A stretch of 64,000 nt of DNA from Providencia sp. PROV188 (lineage in GTDB: Bacteria > Pseudomonadota > Gammaproteobacteria > Enterobacterales > Enterobacteriaceae): positions 2,480,001-2,544,000 of the forward strand of contig NZ_CP097291.1 of assembly GCF_027595165.1 (NCBI RefSeq), written 5' to 3'. Below the pieces are notes generated by a model. That model was not told the DNA's origin. It saw only the letters and a list, made by a program, of their open reading frames with translations, and did not search any database. A program made the position numbers and the translations under genes. Positions 19,067 to 32,901 of the stretch are shown one piece after another; position 1 is the stretch's first letter, and each line of letters begins with the position of its first letter.

Positions 19067-21145
19067 ATGCCTCAGACCTTAACCCTAACAGCCTCGAAGA
19101 AAAAGGACAGTATCTTCCTTTGGATTCTGATAGCTTGGCTGGGCTTCGCTCTGCTACCCTCATGGAGCCTCGACTACGGCTTATTCGACTCAACGCAAGA
19201 TGAGATCTTAGCTGCCTATGGCTGGAGCAGTGTCAATATTAGTTGGCTATGGTATTTATTGCCTTCTATTTTACTGTTAAGACCAATCACGCCAGCCGAT
19301 CGTAATCAAAAAACCCGTCACTATCTTGATATCGCGGTTGCCGCCATCACGGCAATTCTCGTGATTATTACTGCTTATTTAGAGGGTAAGGGATTAGGCT
19401 ATTCCGCCATCACCTTATTTATCGCCCTTGGTATGATAATGACCCACGCCTTGACTCGTTTAGAGTGGCTGGGTGGCGACCAATTTGTTATTGGCTCCCT
19501 TATCACCGTCGTCGCACTGATTACACTATTTATCATCTTTCCCAGTGTGGCAATTTTTATTCCAATGTTTACTGACGGGAACGGAGATTTTGCACCATTT
19601 GCATTTGTGGCTATTTTAACCCAGTCGCATATTGTTCAGGTCATCATCAACTCCATATTCCTCTCACTAGCAGTCGGTGTTGGGTGTACCTTCTTTGGTT
19701 TAATCCTGGCGATTTACACTACTCGAATTGCTAAGCGCTCCGCTATTATTGGTCGCGTATTCTCGATTTTACCGATTGTGACCCCGCCGTTTGTTGTCGG
19801 TTTAGGCGTCACCTTAATGATGGGTCGCTCAGGCTATATTACTGAGTTTTTAGCTACCTATATGGGGCTAGAAAATACTAACTGGTTATACGGCTTTACC
19901 GGTATTTGGTTAGCACAAGTTCTCGCGTTCACCCCGATGTCCTTTATGATCCTTGATGGTGCGATTAAAACTATCCATCCATCACTGGAAGAAGCGTCAT
20001 ACACCTTGCGCGCTAACCGCTACCAGACATTCTTCAACGTGTTTATGCCACTGTTGAAACCGGCACTGGCGAACGCCTTTTTAATCGTGATTGTACAATC
20101 CCTTGCCGACTTCAGTAACCCATTAGTATTAGGGGGTAACTTCGACGTTCTGGCGACACAAATCTATTTCTATATCACCGGTTCCCAGCTTGATTACCAA
20201 GCGGCCAGTACGTTAGGCGCTTCCTTACTTGTCTTCTCATTGCTGGTTTTCTGTGTGCAATACATGTGGATTGGTAAACGTTCCTACGTCACCGTTTCCG
20301 GTAAGTCATACCGTGGCGATGTTCAACCGCTGCCAGTTTCTCTTGTTGCAACGGTGACAACAATTCTCGGTATTTGGGTCGCGTTTAACGTCTTACTGTA
20401 CGGCAGCATCTTCTACGGAAGCTTCACGGTGAACTGGGGTGTGGACTACACCTTAACACTGGACAACTTTATCAAACTGTTTGGTCAAGGTTTTGATGAT
20501 GGTGCATGGCCGTCACTGTTAGACACCCTGTTATATGCGGGTATCGCTGCGCCAATCACCGCGATTTTAGGTCTGCTTATCGCGTATATAGTGGTTCGCC
20601 AAGATTTCCGTGGAAAGAAAACCATCGAATTTTCCACCATGTTGTGCTTTGCCGTACCGGGTACTGTGGCTGGGGTTTCTTACATCCTCGCCTTTAACGA
20701 TACACCGTTCTATTTAACGGGTACTGCAGCGATTGTGATTATCTCCATGACCATGCGTAACGTACCAGTCGGTATTCGTGCGGGTATCGCAGGATTGGGG
20801 CAAATTGACAAATCGTTAGATGAGGCTTCCCTCAGCTTACGTGCAGGTTCAATGCGGACAATTTTCCATATCCTGCTGCCATTATTACGCCCTGCGATTT
20901 TATCTGCGCTGATCTACAGCTTTGTCCGTGCGATCACCACCGTAAGCGCCATTGTATTCTTGGTAACACCAGACACCCGCGTTGCGACAGCGTATATCTT
21001 GAACCGTGTTGAAGATGGTGAATACGGTGTGGCGATTGCTTACGGTTCTATTCTGATCGTGGTCATGCTCGCGATTATCTTCTTATTTGACTATTTAATT
21101 GGCGAAGCCCGTGTTTCACGTTCCAAAGCCAAAAATGCACAGTAA
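19067..21145 (+). CDS. afuB: ABC transporter permease AfuB (fused two-module)
   Basis: 692-residue inner-membrane permease with two tandem permease modules. Each carries an EAA cytoplasmic loop for the ATPase: [19 protein letters not shown] in the first half and [19 protein letters not shown] in the second. About 14 hydrophobic helices are apparent, including several at the N terminus before the first module. It resembles FbpB/AfuB. Together with AfuA and AfuC it should form a sugar-phosphate importer. The RBS is GGGGAAAAACA before the ATG. The gap to afuA contains three hairpins. Confidence 0.88.
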   Translation: MPQTLTLTASKKKDSIFLWILIAWLGFALLPSWSLDYGLFDSTQDEILAAYGWSSVNISWLWYLLPSILLLRPITPADRNQKTRHYLDIAVAAITAILVIITAYLEGKGLGYSAITLFIALGMIMTHALTRLEWLGGDQFVIGSLITVVALITLFIIFPSVAIFIPMFTDGNGDFAPFAFVAILTQSHIVQVIINSIFLSLAVGVGCTFFGLILAIYTTRIAKRSAIIGRVFSILPIVTPPFVVGLGVTLMMGRSGYITEFLATYMGLENTNWLYGFTGIWLAQVLAFTPMSFMILDGAIKTIHPSLEEASYTLRANRYQTFFNVFMPLLKPALANAFLIVIVQSLADFSNPLVLGGNFDVLATQIYFYITGSQLDYQAASTLGASLLVFSLLVFCVQYMWIGKRSYVTVSGKSYRGDVQPLPVSLVATVTTILGIWVAFNVLLYGSIFYGSFTVNWGVDYTLTLDNFIKLFGQGFDDGAWPSLLDTLLYAGIAAPITAILGLLIAYIVVRQDFRGKKTIEFSTMLCFAVPGTVAGVSYILAFNDTPFYLTGTAAIVIISMTMRNVPVGIRAGIAGLGQIDKSLDEASLSLRAGSMRTIFHILLPLLRPAILSALIYSFVRAITTVSAIVFLVTPDTRVATAYILNRVEDGEYGVAIAYGSILIVVMLAIIFLFDYLIGEARVSRSKAKNAQ

Positions 21146-21161
21146 TCATGGAGTCACTGAC

Positions 21162-22202
21162 ATGACACAGAAAAGTTTCGTTGAATTAAAAAATATAACT
21201 AAGCGCTTTGGCGACAATACGGTCATTGACGATTTAAGCCTTTCCATCCCACAAGGGAGTATGGTCACCCTATTAGGGCCATCTGGCTGCGGTAAAACCA
21301 CCGTACTGCGCTTAGTCGCTGGTTTAGAAAAACCTACTGAAGGGCGTATGTTTATCGATGGCGAAGATGTCACCGACCGCTCTATTCAACAGCGCGATAT
21401 TTGTATGGTATTCCAATCCTATGCCCTCTTCCCGCATATGTCGTTAGGGGATAACGTGGGATATGGATTGAAAATGCTTGGCTTGCCAAAGGCTGAAATA
21501 AAAAAACGTGTAGAAGAAGCGCTGGAACTGGTGGACTTAGCGGGCTTTGCAGACCGTTTCGTTGACCAAATTTCCGGTGGACAGCAGCAGCGTGTTGCAC
21601 TAGCACGTGCCTTGATTTTAAAACCAAAGGTACTGTTATTTGATGAGCCATTAAGTAACTTGGATGCTAACTTACGCCGTAGCATGCGTGAAAAAATCCG
21701 TGAACTGCAACAGCAATTTAATATTACCTCACTGTACGTGACCCACGACCAGAGCGAAGCTTTTGCGGTTTCGGATATGGTTCTGGTAATGAACAAAGGT
21801 AAAATCATGCAGTTAGGTTCACCTCAAGAACTGTACCGCCAACCTGCTTCCAAGTTTATGGCGAGCTTTATGGGTGATGCGAACATTTTCCCTGCTACAC
21901 TCAGCAGCGATTCCGTGGATATCTTTAATTACCGTTTACCGCGCCCTGCGCTGTTTTCAACAGATAAAACTCAAGTCACTGTCGGTGTTCGCCCTGAAGC
22001 CATCACATTAAGTAAACAAGGCGAAGATAGCCAACGCTGTACCATCACTCATGTGGCTTATATGGGACCGCAATATGAGGTCACGGTAGATTGGCACGGC
22101 CAATCAATGCTATTACAGATCAATGCGACTCAATTGCAACCGTCTGTGGGTGAAGATCTTTACCTGCAAATCCACCCATACGGGATGTTTATTTTAGAAT
22201 AA
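21162..22202 (+). CDS. afuC: ABC transporter ATP-binding protein AfuC
   Basis: 346-residue ATPase energising AfuB. It has Walker [11 protein letters not shown]-loop [10 protein letters not shown], signature [15 protein letters not shown], Walker [13 protein letters not shown] and a switch His in [12 protein letters not shown]-terminal TOBE-type domain follows ([16 protein letters not shown]). The start is [19 protein letters not shown], 16 bases after afuB with GGAG before it; a longer in-frame reading overlapping afuB is not family-like. It is the last gene of the module, followed by a strong terminator. Confidence 0.92.
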   Translation: MTQKSFVELKNITKRFGDNTVIDDLSLSIPQGSMVTLLGPSGCGKTTVLRLVAGLEKPTEGRMFIDGEDVTDRSIQQRDICMVFQSYALFPHMSLGDNVGYGLKMLGLPKAEIKKRVEEALELVDLAGFADRFVDQISGGQQQRVALARALILKPKVLLFDEPLSNLDANLRRSMREKIRELQQQFNITSLYVTHDQSEAFAVSDMVLVMNKGKIMQLGSPQELYRQPASKFMASFMGDANIFPATLSSDSVDIFNYRLPRPALFSTDKTQVTVGVRPEAITLSKQGEDSQRCTITHVAYMGPQYEVTVDWHGQSMLLQINATQLQPSVGEDLYLQIHPYGMFILE

Positions 22203-22226
22203 TATTCTCTGTTTTAGATGCATCTT

Positions 22227-22252
22227 AACCGCCCGATTGGGCGGTTTTTTTT
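22227..22252 (+). terminator. Rho-independent terminator after afuC
   Basis: AACCGCCC (22227-22234) pairs with GGGCGGTT (22239-22246) around GATT, followed by a T-run. It is 24 bases after the afuC stop. Confidence 0.92.
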
Positions 22253-22263
22253 ATGGATAACAG

Positions 22264-22306
22264 ATAAAAAAAACACCCTATAAATCAGGAGATCTATAGG
22301 GTGTTT
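22264..22306 (-). terminator. Rho-independent terminator after purL
   Basis: 12-bp perfect stem AAACACCCTATA (22271-22282) with TATAGGGTGTTT (22295-22306). On the minus strand it is followed by a run of T. It sits just downstream of the purL stop. Confidence 0.9.
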
Positions 22307-22342
22307 AGTTTTTAGCGCTAAATTAAAACAGACGTTTTAATC

Positions 22343-25300
22343 TCAGCCTAATTGCTTACGTGCATTACGGAAAATGCGCATCCATGGGCTATCTTCACCC
22401 CAGTTTTCTGGGTGCCAAGAGTTGCTTACCGTACGGAAGACACGCTCAGGGTGCGGCATCATAATCGTCGCGCGACCATCCGTTGATGTCACTGCCGTAA
22501 TCCCATTCACAGAACCATTCGGGTTCGCTGGGTATTGCTCAGTCACTTGACCGTAATTGTTCACAAAACGCATTGCCACCAGCGCGTTATTTTCTAACTG
22601 CGTTAAATGAGTTGGCGCACGAGTTTCTACTTGGCCTTCACCGTGAGAAACCGCAATCGGCATACGTGATCCCGCCATATCTTGCAGCAGTAATGATGGG
22701 CTATTTGCAATTTCAACTAAGCTGAAGCGTGCTTCAAAACGCTCTGAACGGTTACGTACAAAACGTGGCCAATATTCAGCGCCAGGGATCAAGTCATGCA
22801 AGTTAGACATCATCTGGCAACCATTACATACACCTAATGATAAGGTGTCTGGACGATTGAAGAAGGTAGCAAACTCATCACGAACACGGTTATTGAACAG
22901 AATGGACTTCGCCCAACCTTCACCAGCGCCTAATACGTCACCGTATGAGAAACCACCGCATGCCACTAGTGCTTGGAACTGCTCCAGAGACAAGTTGCCC
23001 GCCAGTAAATCACTCATGTGGACGTCGATAGCATCAAAGCCTGCACGATCCCATGCCGCTGCCATTTCAACGTGGGAGTTAACCCCTTGCTCGCGCAGCA
23101 CTGCCACTTTAGGACGAACACCCGATGCGATATACGGAGCAGCAATATCCTCTGCGATATCGTAAGTCAGCTTCACATTCAGACCTGGGTCTTGATTGTC
23201 TTTCTTCGCGTCATGCTCTTGATCTGCGCACTCTTCGTTATCACGTAAGCGCTGCATCTGCCATGTAGTTTCAGCCCAGCACTCACGTAGAGCACTACGA
23301 GAACCATTGTAAACGACAGTATCACGGCTATTAATAATCACCGCATCGTCATGAGTTGCAGAACCAAGATAGTGAACACAGCCTGCCAAGCCAGCATCGG
23401 CAAAACACTGCTCTACATATTGGCGATCGGCGCCTTGGATTTGGATCACTGCGCCCAGCTCTTCATTAAACAGTGCCGCTAAGGTGTCTTCATCAAATGA
23501 ACTGATATCCACGTTAATACCGCAATGACCCGCAAATGCCATTTCCACTAACGTGACAAACAGCCCGCCATCAGAACGGTCATGGTAAGCCAGTAGTTTT
23601 TGCTCAGATAACAGTTTTTGGATGGTATTAAAGAAGCCTAACAACAGCGCTGGGTCACGAACATCTGGCGCTTTATTACCTAATTGACGGTAAACTTGCG
23701 CCAATGCAGAGCCACCAAGCGCATTGTGACCTTGACCAAGGTCGATTAATAACAAGCCGTTATCTACCGTAGTTTTCAGCTCTGGCGTCACCGTTAAACG
23801 AACATCTTCAACACGACCAAATGCACTAATAATCAACGATAATGGCGACGTCATTTCACGCTCTTCACCATTTTGCTGCCAGCGAGTCTTCATTGACATT
23901 GAGTCTTTACCCACTGGGATTGTCAGACCTAATGCCGGACACAATTCTTCACCGACTGCTTTAACTGCTTCGTACAGACCTGCGTCTTCCCCTGGGTGAC
24001 CCGCCGCAGACATCCAGTTAGCAGATAGCTTCACGCGCTTAAGGTCTTGTACATAAGAGCATGCTAAGTTGGTTAGTGCTTCACCCACTGCCATACGCGC
24101 AGAAGCGGCAAAATCCAATAATGCCACAGGCGTTCTTTCGCCAATAGACATTGATTCACCATAATAGCTATCCAAACTTGCGGTTGTCACCGCGCAGTCA
24201 GCGACTGGGATTTGCCATGGACCAACCATTTGGTCACGAGCAACCATTCCCGTCACAGTGCGGTCACCAATAGTGATTAAGAAGGTTTTTTCTGCCACAG
24301 CCGGTAAATGCAGAACACGCTTAACAGCTTCAGTTAAATCGATGGCGGTTCTATCCAGCGATTCAGGCTCGGCTTTCAGTGTTGTCACATCACGCAACAT
24401 TTTCGGCGTTTTGCCCAACAATACATCCAGTGGCATGTCAATTGGTTGGTTATCAAAATGCTCATCATTAAGGGTTAAATGACGCTCTTCCGTTGCTTCA
24501 CCGATCACAGCAAACGGCGCGCGTTCACGCTGACAAATTTCAGTGAATAATGCCAGTTGTTCTGGAGCAACCGCCATCACATAGCGCTCTTGGGATTCGT
24601 TACACCACACTTCCAGTGGGCTCATTCCTGGTTCATCATTAAGAATTTTACGCAGTTCAAAACGACCACCACGACCGCCATCGCTCACCAGTTCAGGCAT
24701 TGCGTTGGATAATCCCCCCGCACCAACATCATGGATAAACAGAATTGGGTTTTTATCACCTAGCTGCCAGCATTTGTCGATCACTTCTTGGCAACGACGC
24801 TCCATTTCGGCGTTATCACGTTGAACAGAAGCAAAATCAAGATCCGCCGCAGATTGACCGGATGTCATGGATGATGCAGCTCCGCCTCCTAGACCGATAT
24901 TCATCGAAGGGCCACCCAAAACGATGAGCTTAGCGCCAACGGTAATTTCACCTTTTTGAACGTGATCCGCACGGATGTTACCAATACCACCCGCTAACAT
25001 AATTGGCTTATGGTAACCACGTAATTCTTCACCATTGTGGCTATTCACTTTCTCTTCATAGGTACGGAAATAACCTAATAATGCGGGACGCCCAAATTCG
25101 TTGTTAAATGCCGCCCCGCCTAAAGGACCTTCCGTCATAATATCGAGTGCAGTCACAATACGTTCAGGCTTGCCGAAATCTTCTTCCCAAGGTTGTTCAA
25201 AACCCGGAATACGTAAGTTTGAAACGGAGAAGCCCACTAAACCTGCTTTTGGTTTTGCACCGCGACCTGTTGCGCCTTCATCACGAATTTCACCACCAGA

Positions 25301-26230
25301 ACCAGTTGCAGCCCCCGGCCATGGAGAGATTGCCGTTGGGTGGTTGTGGGTTTCCACTTTCATCAAAATATGTGCATCTTCTTGATGATAACGATAAGTA
25401 CGTCCATCTGGCTCAGGGAAGAAACGACCTACTGAGGAACCTTCCATTACTGCCGCATTATCTTTATAAGCAGACAAGACGTGATCTGGCGTTTTTTCAA
25501 AGGTGTTTTTGATCATTTTAAACAGGGATTTTGGCTGTGTTTCCCCGTCAATAATCCAATCCGCATTGAAAATTTTATGGCGGCAATGTTCTGAGTTTGC
25601 TTGCGCAAACATATATAGCTCAACATCCGTTGGGTTACGTTTTAACCCTGTGAATGCCTCTAATAGATAATCAATTTCATCGTCAGCTAACGCTAAGCCC
25701 ATCTCTTTGTTAGCTGTGTCTAGTGCTTGGCGTCCGCCAGCGATGATATCAATCACTTTCATTGGGGCAGGCTGTTGCTGAATAAATAGTGCCTCAGCTT
25801 GTTCAAAAGAGGCAAAGACCGTTTCCATCATTCGGTCATGTAACAGGCTGATAACCAAATCCCACTGCTCGCTTGTCAGTGAATCGGCTTGAATATAGTA
25901 GGCAACGCCGCGTTCAATACGTTTAACCTGTGTTAGGCCACAGTTATGTGCGATATCCGTTGCTTTAGAAGACCAAGGAGAGATAGTTCCTGGGCGTGGG
26001 GTGACTAAAATCAGTTTTCCAAATGGCTCATGCTCTGCCAGAGAAGGACCATATTTTAATAAACTACTCAGTTTACCTTGCTCACTGCCACTTAATGGGG
26101 CTGATAGCTCAGCAAAATGCATATATTCAGCATAGATATCCGTTACTGGGAGCTGTTTTTCAGCAAACAGCGCCAAAAGGCGGGTAATACGAAATGCTGA
26201 TAGTGCCGGTGAGCCACGCAAAATTTCCAT
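22343..26230 (-). CDS. purL: Phosphoribosylformylglycinamidine synthase
   Basis: Large single-chain FGAM synthase of 1295 residues, the usual gammaproteobacterial length. It converts FGAR, glutamine and ATP to FGAM in purine synthesis. An N-terminal PurS-like part is followed by two AIR-synthase-like halves ([68 protein letters not shown]). The C-terminal glutaminase has the nucleophile Cys in GVCNGCQMM and the catalytic His-Glu in MPHPERVFR. Start [15 protein letters not shown] near-perfect PurR box lies upstream. Convergent with the afu module. Confidence 0.98.
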   Translation of the reverse strand: MEILRGSPALSAFRITRLLALFAEKQLPVTDIYAEYMHFAELSAPLSGSEQGKLSSLLKYGPSLAEHEPFGKLILVTPRPGTISPWSSKATDIAHNCGLTQVKRIERGVAYYIQADSLTSEQWDLVISLLHDRMMETVFASFEQAEALFIQQQPAPMKVIDIIAGGRQALDTANKEMGLALADDEIDYLLEAFTGLKRNPTDVELYMFAQANSEHCRHKIFNADWIIDGETQPKSLFKMIKNTFEKTPDHVLSAYKDNAAVMEGSSVGRFFPEPDGRTYRYHQEDAHILMKVETHNHPTAISPWPGAATGSGGEIRDEGATGRGAKPKAGLVGFSVSNLRIPGFEQPWEEDFGKPERIVTALDIMTEGPLGGAAFNNEFGRPALLGYFRTYEEKVNSHNGEELRGYHKPIMLAGGIGNIRADHVQKGEITVGAKLIVLGGPSMNIGLGGGAASSMTSGQSAADLDFASVQRDNAEMERRCQEVIDKCWQLGDKNPILFIHDVGAGGLSNAMPELVSDGGRGGRFELRKILNDEPGMSPLEVWCNESQERYVMAVAPEQLALFTEICQRERAPFAVIGEATEERHLTLNDEHFDNQPIDMPLDVLLGKTPKMLRDVTTLKAEPESLDRTAIDLTEAVKRVLHLPAVAEKTFLITIGDRTVTGMVARDQMVGPWQIPVADCAVTTASLDSYYGESMSIGERTPVALLDFAASARMAVGEALTNLACSYVQDLKRVKLSANWMSAAGHPGEDAGLYEAVKAVGEELCPALGLTIPVGKDSMSMKTRWQQNGEEREMTSPLSLIISAFGRVEDVRLTVTPELKTTVDNGLLLIDLGQGHNALGGSALAQVYRQLGNKAPDVRDPALLLGFFNTIQKLLSEQKLLAYHDRSDGGLFVTLVEMAFAGHCGINVDISSFDEDTLAALFNEELGAVIQIQGADRQYVEQCFADAGLAGCVHYLGSATHDDAVIINSRDTVVYNGSRSALRECWAETTWQMQRLRDNEECADQEHDAKKDNQDPGLNVKLTYDIAEDIAAPYIASGVRPKVAVLREQGVNSHVEMAAAWDRAGFDAIDVHMSDLLAGNLSLEQFQALVACGGFSYGDVLGAGEGWAKSILFNNRVRDEFATFFNRPDTLSLGVCNGCQMMSNLHDLIPGAEYWPRFVRNRSERFEARFSLVEIANSPSLLLQDMAGSRMPIAVSHGEGQVETRAPTHLTQLENNALVAMRFVNNYGQVTEQYPANPNGSVNGITAVTSTDGRATIMMPHPERVFRTVSNSWHPENWGEDSPWMRIFRNARKQLG

Positions 26231-26314
26231 AGTCTTAAATTCTCTCTTTTAAACGCCAGCCCTGATCACGAAAGCAGGGAAACCGGAGTCCATTATAGAG
26301 CAATGTTCATCAAT

Positions 26315-26330
26315 ACGAAACCGTTTGCGT
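26315..26330 (-). promoter_or_regulatory. PurR box upstream of purL
   Basis: On the minus strand ACGCAAACGGTTTCGT differs at one position from the PurR consensus ACGCAAACGTTTTCGT. It lies 85 bases upstream of the purL start. purL is a classical PurR target. Confidence 0.88.
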
Positions 26331-26498
26331 GACTAAAAATAGAGCGATTAGTTAAATATTAATATGTGCTAAATACGATAATATTAGTTGCACCGATCAT
26401 CATTGTTAGAGCAAAATACGAAACCACTGGATTTATAACCATGATTAAACAGTTTTTATTAAGCGCACAACACCAGTTCCTGCACGAGAAATAATTAT

Positions 26499-28675
<2,177 letters not shown>

Positions 28676-28753
28676 TCATTCATCCACACTCGAAAAGTTG
28701 ATTATTACGAAATGTTAAAGTGACTGCAAATTGAATCTGATATTAATCAACAA

Positions 28754-29401
28754 CTAATTACTAAAAATGGCAAGTTTTGCTGCGAACCCCATAAAGAATG
28801 CACCGACAGTGCAATTTCCCAATTTCGCCAAAATCTGCTTTTCCCGTAAAAAGCGCGCTATCAAGTAGCCACTGAATATCAATAAGCTTAGATACAAGAA
28901 GCTAACCGTCTCTAAGATAACCGCTAATACCATGTACGGCACCCAAGCATGGCTATAATTGAAGTCGATAAATTGAATAAAGAACGAGATATAGAACAAA
29001 ATTGCTTTCGGATTCGTTAAGCTAAGTACCAACGCGCGAGTGAAGTAATTTTCTTTTCTTACTTCAATCTGCTCAACCCCTGCTGATAACGATTTTTTCT
29101 GCCAAAAAGTTGCATATAAGATTTTGCCCCCTAAGTACAAAAGATAAGCTGCCCCTAAGTATCTTACGATGGTAAACAGCGTTGGAGAGGCTTTGATCAC
29201 CGAGGCAACACCAATGAATGAAAGAAAAATCAGTATTGCATCGCCAGTGAAAACACCGATTGCAGCGCGATATCCCGCTTTAGTCCCATGTGAAGTACTT
29301 GATTTTAATACATACAGTGAGTTCGGACCAGGAACAATGATGATAAGCACCAATCCCGCTAAGTAAGTCCAAAAATTCAATACCCCTAGATTTTCAAACA
29401 T
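28754..29401 (-). CDS. leuE: Amino-acid exporter of LysE/RhtB family, LeuE-like
   Basis: 215-residue inner-membrane protein with about six hydrophobic helices. The family signature is IIVPGPNSLYVLKSS, followed by GVFTGDAILIFLSFIGVA, YLGAAYLLYLGGKILYA, and SLTNPKAILFYISFFIQFID. It is close to E. coli LeuE, a leucine exporter, over its whole length (N terminus VLNFWTYLAGLVLI). The exact substrate is inferred. It is in the same orientation as tadA, 87 bases upstream of it, and not part of the E. coli gene order here. Confidence 0.82.
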   Translation of the reverse strand: MFENLGVLNFWTYLAGLVLIIIVPGPNSLYVLKSSTSHGTKAGYRAAIGVFTGDAILIFLSFIGVASVIKASPTLFTIVRYLGAAYLLYLGGKILYATFWQKKSLSAGVEQIEVRKENYFTRALVLSLTNPKAILFYISFFIQFIDFNYSHAWVPYMVLAVILETVSFLYLSLLIFSGYLIARFLREKQILAKLGNCTVGAFFMGFAAKLAIFSN

Positions 29402-29592
29402 GACTACTTCCTAATTGTTTTTTCTTATTACTATCACAGTTGCGATCCATTGTGAATATTCTACTTTTATTAATTTTTAAATCATTTGAATATATAAAAC
29501 GAACTAATAATTAACATTATTTTTAAAATCTCTCTCATTAAATATGATTAACCCGCACTTAAGTTTTCATAGTTTAAATAAGAGGAATAAAC

Positions 29593-30042
29593 ATGGCTTT
29601 TATTAGAAGAACCGTGCAATCAAGTATCTTTGAAGAGTTTTACCCAACAACGCTTGCATTCAGCGCTGCTAAGAAAAATTACTTCTTAGGGCATTCAAAA
29701 GATAAATCCTACATGATCTATAACATGACAGATGCCGGCAAAATTGAACCTACCGTTGTCGTACAAAAAGGTAAATTAAAAACCTATCTGCAAAATATTC
29801 AAGCTTTCTACGATCCAACACAGAACAAACAGTATCTGTACGGTTATAATCTCGATGAGAAAGTTATCGATGTTTATCAAATCGCTGATAATGCCAGCAT
29901 CGTGCTAATGTATTCTGAGGAGTTCAACGTTGAAGACTCTATAAAATCAGCGACCTTCTTCATCATTAATGGTGTACTGTGCTTCTATACGCAATCTGAT
30001 AAAACTAAGAGCTGGTATATCTATAACTTAATTAATTATTAA
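29593..30042 (+). CDS. Hypothetical protein, 149 residues
   Basis: I do not recognise this protein. It starts MAFIRRTVQSSIFEEF behind a good RBS (AAGAGGAATAAAC). It has no signal peptide or membrane helix, and is rich in Tyr, Asn and Lys. Three segments are loosely repetitive: SYMIYNMTDAGKI, YLYGYNLDEKVIDVYQI and SWYIYNLINY, each an aromatic beta-strand-like run ending in YN. This suggests a small beta-structured fold, perhaps blades of a propeller. It is a single gene between leuE and yfhL, flanked by AT-rich gaps of 191 and 284 bases, with its own terminator. Probably accessory. Confidence 0.75.
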   Translation: MAFIRRTVQSSIFEEFYPTTLAFSAAKKNYFLGHSKDKSYMIYNMTDAGKIEPTVVVQKGKLKTYLQNIQAFYDPTQNKQYLYGYNLDEKVIDVYQIADNASIVLMYSEEFNVEDSIKSATFFIINGVLCFYTQSDKTKSWYIYNLINY

Positions 30043-30073
30043 TTTAATATTTGCTATTAATTGCTTTCTTCCA

Positions 30074-30102
30074 TAAGAGCTTAATTTAAGCTCTTATTCT
30101 AT
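30074..30102 (+). terminator. Terminator after the 149-residue gene
   Basis: TAAGAGCTTAA (30074-30084) and TTAAGCTCTTA (30086-30096) form an almost loopless palindrome followed by TTCTATTTTT. The rest of the gap to yfhL is AT-rich without a named element. Confidence 0.65.
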
Positions 30103-30326
30103 TTTTATAAATAGAGCCTTTTTATATTATTAATTCGACTTTATTTGCAAACTACCCACTTTAAATAATACTTAGAACTTTCAATTATTCTGCTTGTTTA
30201 TCACTGTTTTTTAGTTGGTCATCTCCGTTCACTCGCACATAATTCAGTGTCTAATTGATTTACTTCAGTGTAAAATGACGTTCGAAGACGTATACTACTG
30301 GTTTAAATCTGATATAACTAATTGAA

Positions 30327-30587
30327 ATGGCACTATTAATTACTAAAAAATGCATTAACTGCGATATGTGTGAACCTGAATGTCCAAATGATGCGATCTT
30401 CATGGGGGCGGAAATCTATGAAATAGATTCAAACCTGTGTACTGAATGCGTTGGGCACTATGATAAACCCACTTGCCAATCAGTTTGCCCTATCACTAAT
30501 ACAATTATTACAGATCCTGAACATATTGAATCCCAGGAACAGCTTTGGGATAAATTTGTCATGATCCATCACGCCGATAAAATCTAA
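30327..30587 (+). CDS. yfhL: 4Fe-4S ferredoxin YfhL
   Basis: 86-residue bacterial-type ferredoxin with two cluster-binding motifs: CINCDMCEPECPNDAI and a longer CTECVGHYDKPTCQSVCP, the insertion being typical of the YfhL/Alvin-type family. It acts as a small electron carrier; the partner is not evident from context. It lies next to acpS (convergent), as in E. coli. The length equals the E. coli protein. Confidence 0.95.
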   Translation: MALLITKKCINCDMCEPECPNDAIFMGAEIYEIDSNLCTECVGHYDKPTCQSVCPITNTIITDPEHIESQEQLWDKFVMIHHADKI

Positions 30588-30727
30588 TTTCATAAAGATG
30601 CTGAACAGACTTGTTGAAACGACGATGGTTGAACTCTGCGTTATTTAGCTTTGTTTTACTAAAAACCCATCCGTTGAAGTGCTCTTTCATTAAAAGACTT
30701 TTTCATTGAGCTACTATTTCATTGAAA

Positions 30728-30756
30728 CATTGCCGACTGCAGATAAGCCGGCAATG
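30728..30756 (-). terminator. Hairpin between yfhL and acpS
   Basis: CATTGCCG (30728-30735) pairs with CGGCAATG (30749-30756). On the minus strand it follows the acpS stop by 9 bases and is followed by GTTTC only. It is a weak terminator or mRNA end structure. Confidence 0.5.
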
Positions 30757-30764
30757 AATAATGA

Positions 30765-31148
30765 CTACAGACTTTCAATAATCACCGTTGCAGCCGCATA
30801 GTGTCGTTCATCAGTAATTGAAACATGAAAATGCGTGGCTTTTAAGCTATTGGCTAATTTTAACGCTTCACCGCTCAGTGACAGTAATGGCTTGCCTAGC
30901 TCATCGTTTGTGACTTCAAACTGATTGAAAGCCAAACCATTACGGATCCCCGTACCTAATGCCTTAGCCGCCGCTTCTTTCACTGCAAATCGCTTAGCAA
31001 GAAAACGCGCAGGCTTAGTTTGTTGCTGGTATTGCGCATATTCATGCTCTGTTAAAATACGCTTCGCTAAGCTATCTGCGGAGCGCTCGATAACAGATTC
31101 AATACGCGTAATCTCAACAATATCTGTACCTAAACCTACAATAGCCAT
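30765..31148 (-). CDS. acpS: Holo-[acyl-carrier-protein] synthase
   Basis: Transfers 4'-phosphopantetheine from CoA to acyl carrier protein. The 127-residue protein has the Mg-binding [11 protein letters not shown] motif and the [19 protein letters not shown] signature, with the Glu-Lys active-site pair. The start codon overlaps the pdxJ stop by one base (translational coupling), as in other enterobacteria. Confidence 0.97.
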   Translation of the reverse strand: MAIVGLGTDIVEITRIESVIERSADSLAKRILTEHEYAQYQQQTKPARFLAKRFAVKEAAAKALGTGIRNGLAFNQFEVTNDELGKPLLSLSGEALKLANSLKATHFHVSITDERHYAAATVIIESL

Positions 31149-31879
31149 TATTTACGTGCTTCTGTGAGTAAGTTTTTCATGTCAGACACTGCTTGAGCTA
31201 AACCGCTAAACAGTGCACGCCCAATAATCGCGTGACCGATATTCAGCTCATAAATTTCAGGCAGCGCTGCGATACGTTGAACATTATGGTAAGTCAGTCC
31301 ATGCCCCGCATTCACTTTAATACCTTTACCTGCAGCATAACTTACGCCATCACGAATACGGCGGAACTCAAGCTCTTGCTCTTGTTCAGTTTTGGCATCC
31401 GCATATGCGCCTGTGTGAATTTCAATAAATGGCGCTCCACACTCTTGAGCAGCATCAATTTGTTCATGATCCGCATCGATAAATAAAGAAACTAAAATAC
31501 CTGCTTCGGCCAGCCGTTTTACTGCGGATGCGACTTTTTGTTTTTGCCCTGCGACATCAAGTCCGCCTTCAGTGGTCACTTCCTCGCGCTTTTCAGGAAC
31601 CAAACAGCAATAAGTCGGCTTAATACGACAAGCAATGTCAATCATCTCATTTGTGACTGCCATTTCAAGGTTCATACGCGTTTGAATGGTTTGGTTGAGC
31701 AGTTCAACGTCTCTATCGGTAATATGACGGCGATCTTCACGTAAGTGGATAGTGATCCCGTCGGCTCCAGCTTGCTCAGCAACAAATGCCGCTTGAACAG
31801 GGTCAGGATATTGTGTTCCTCTTGCATTTCTAACAGTTGCAATGTGGTCAATGTTAACGCCCAATAACAGCTCAGCCAT
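31148..31879 (-). CDS. pdxJ: Pyridoxine 5'-phosphate synthase
   Basis: TIM-barrel enzyme closing 3-amino-2-oxopropyl phosphate and deoxyxylulose phosphate to pyridoxine phosphate. The 243 residues include [17 protein letters not shown] at the N terminus, the [13 protein letters not shown] phosphate/active-site segment, EIHTGAYAD and [12 protein letters not shown]. Length and N terminus match the family. It is followed directly by acpS. The 285-base gap to recO contains a 9-bp long-range inverted repeat (32090-32098 with 32141-32149) but no clear terminator, so readthrough from recO is possible. Confidence 0.97.
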   Translation of the reverse strand: MAELLLGVNIDHIATVRNARGTQYPDPVQAAFVAEQAGADGITIHLREDRRHITDRDVELLNQTIQTRMNLEMAVTNEMIDIACRIKPTYCCLVPEKREEVTTEGGLDVAGQKQKVASAVKRLAEAGILVSLFIDADHEQIDAAQECGAPFIEIHTGAYADAKTEQEQELEFRRIRDGVSYAAGKGIKVNAGHGLTYHNVQRIAALPEIYELNIGHAIIGRALFSGLAQAVSDMKNLLTEARK

Positions 31880-32164
31880 GTTTAACTCCCTATGAATAAA
31901 CAGTCACTTATTTCTTGTCTGCCATATCCTACTGCAATTTATGGAATTGGGGGAAAAAATATCTCTTTCTTCCTTACTGATTCCAAACTAATAATAATAT
32001 TTCATCAATTACATTCATTTTTTGGGAAGCGCCTCGAAGAAAGTAAATAGCGCAAAAAAATTTGTCTCGCTCACCTTCCGTTTTATGGTTACAACAGTTT
32101 GGATGACAGCCATTTGCAATTACAACAGATAAAAATAGCGCCATAAAACAAAATCGAATAATTT

Positions 32165-32890
32165 CTATGACTTAGTCATGTTCTGAGAAGGGGTAGTAAA
32201 TTGCCTGAAAAGTTCACGGCTTTTAAGAGGTTTACCACCTAGGTAAGGTTTTAGTGCCATGCGGGTAAACCGTTTAGCAGCTTTTAAGGTGTCGGCATCT
32301 GGGAATTCTCGGTCGGCTAACGCTCTTAATTGCTTACCCGTGAACGTGAGTTGGTCAACAACTAGGCTGCCGATAAACCCTTTTTCTTCACGGTAACGGT
32401 AGGTCATGGTGTCTGAAACTGGCTCACCACTGCCCGCACAATGTAAAAAATCTACGTCATAACCGAGATAAGACAGCAAAGCGAGCTCGAACTGGCGTAA
32501 CGCAGATTCAGGCGTGCGTTCACTCCCTGCTAAAACTTGCAAACAATTGAGGTAATCAAAAAATAGAGATGAATAAGGTGTACCGAACTCAATAACCCGA
32601 GCGGTAAGTTCATTAAGGTATAAACCGCTATATAAAACAGTGCCACTGAGAGGGAGAGCAAGAGAGACAGGGTCAGCATTGATAAGAGTTTTGATTTCAC
32701 CTTTGCCACTCCAACGGATCAACAAAGGTGTAAAAGGCTGTAAACAGCCTCTTAATGGTGAGCGGTTGCGTCTCGCACCCTTTGCTAGCAAACGAATTTT
32801 ACCTTCCCCTTCCGTGAAAAAGTCAATTAATAGACTTGTTTCACTGTAAGGACGGGAATGGAGCACAAACGCGCGTTGCCAACCACTCAC
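32165..32890 (-). CDS. recO: DNA repair protein RecO
   Basis: RecFOR-pathway mediator that binds single-stranded DNA and loads RecA with RecR. The 241-residue protein begins with an OB-fold ([20 protein letters not shown], then [12 protein letters not shown]) and continues as a helical domain. The C-terminal zinc-type region seen in some RecO proteins is not obvious, as in E. coli. It is 11 bases downstream of era, so it belongs to the rnc-era-recO operon. Confidence 0.95.
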   Translation of the reverse strand: MSGWQRAFVLHSRPYSETSLLIDFFTEGEGKIRLLAKGARRNRSPLRGCLQPFTPLLIRWSGKGEIKTLINADPVSLALPLSGTVLYSGLYLNELTARVIEFGTPYSSLFFDYLNCLQVLAGSERTPESALRQFELALLSYLGYDVDFLHCAGSGEPVSDTMTYRYREEKGFIGSLVVDQLTFTGKQLRALADREFPDADTLKAAKRFTRMALKPYLGGKPLKSRELFRQFTTPSQNMTKS

Positions 32891-32901
32891 GGTGTCACCG
32901 A

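Noticed and set aside
17775..22202. AfuABC as a ferric iron transporter
   Set aside because: The family was originally annotated so, but linkage to uhpABC and the known hexose-phosphate specificity of AfuA-type proteins favour sugar phosphates.
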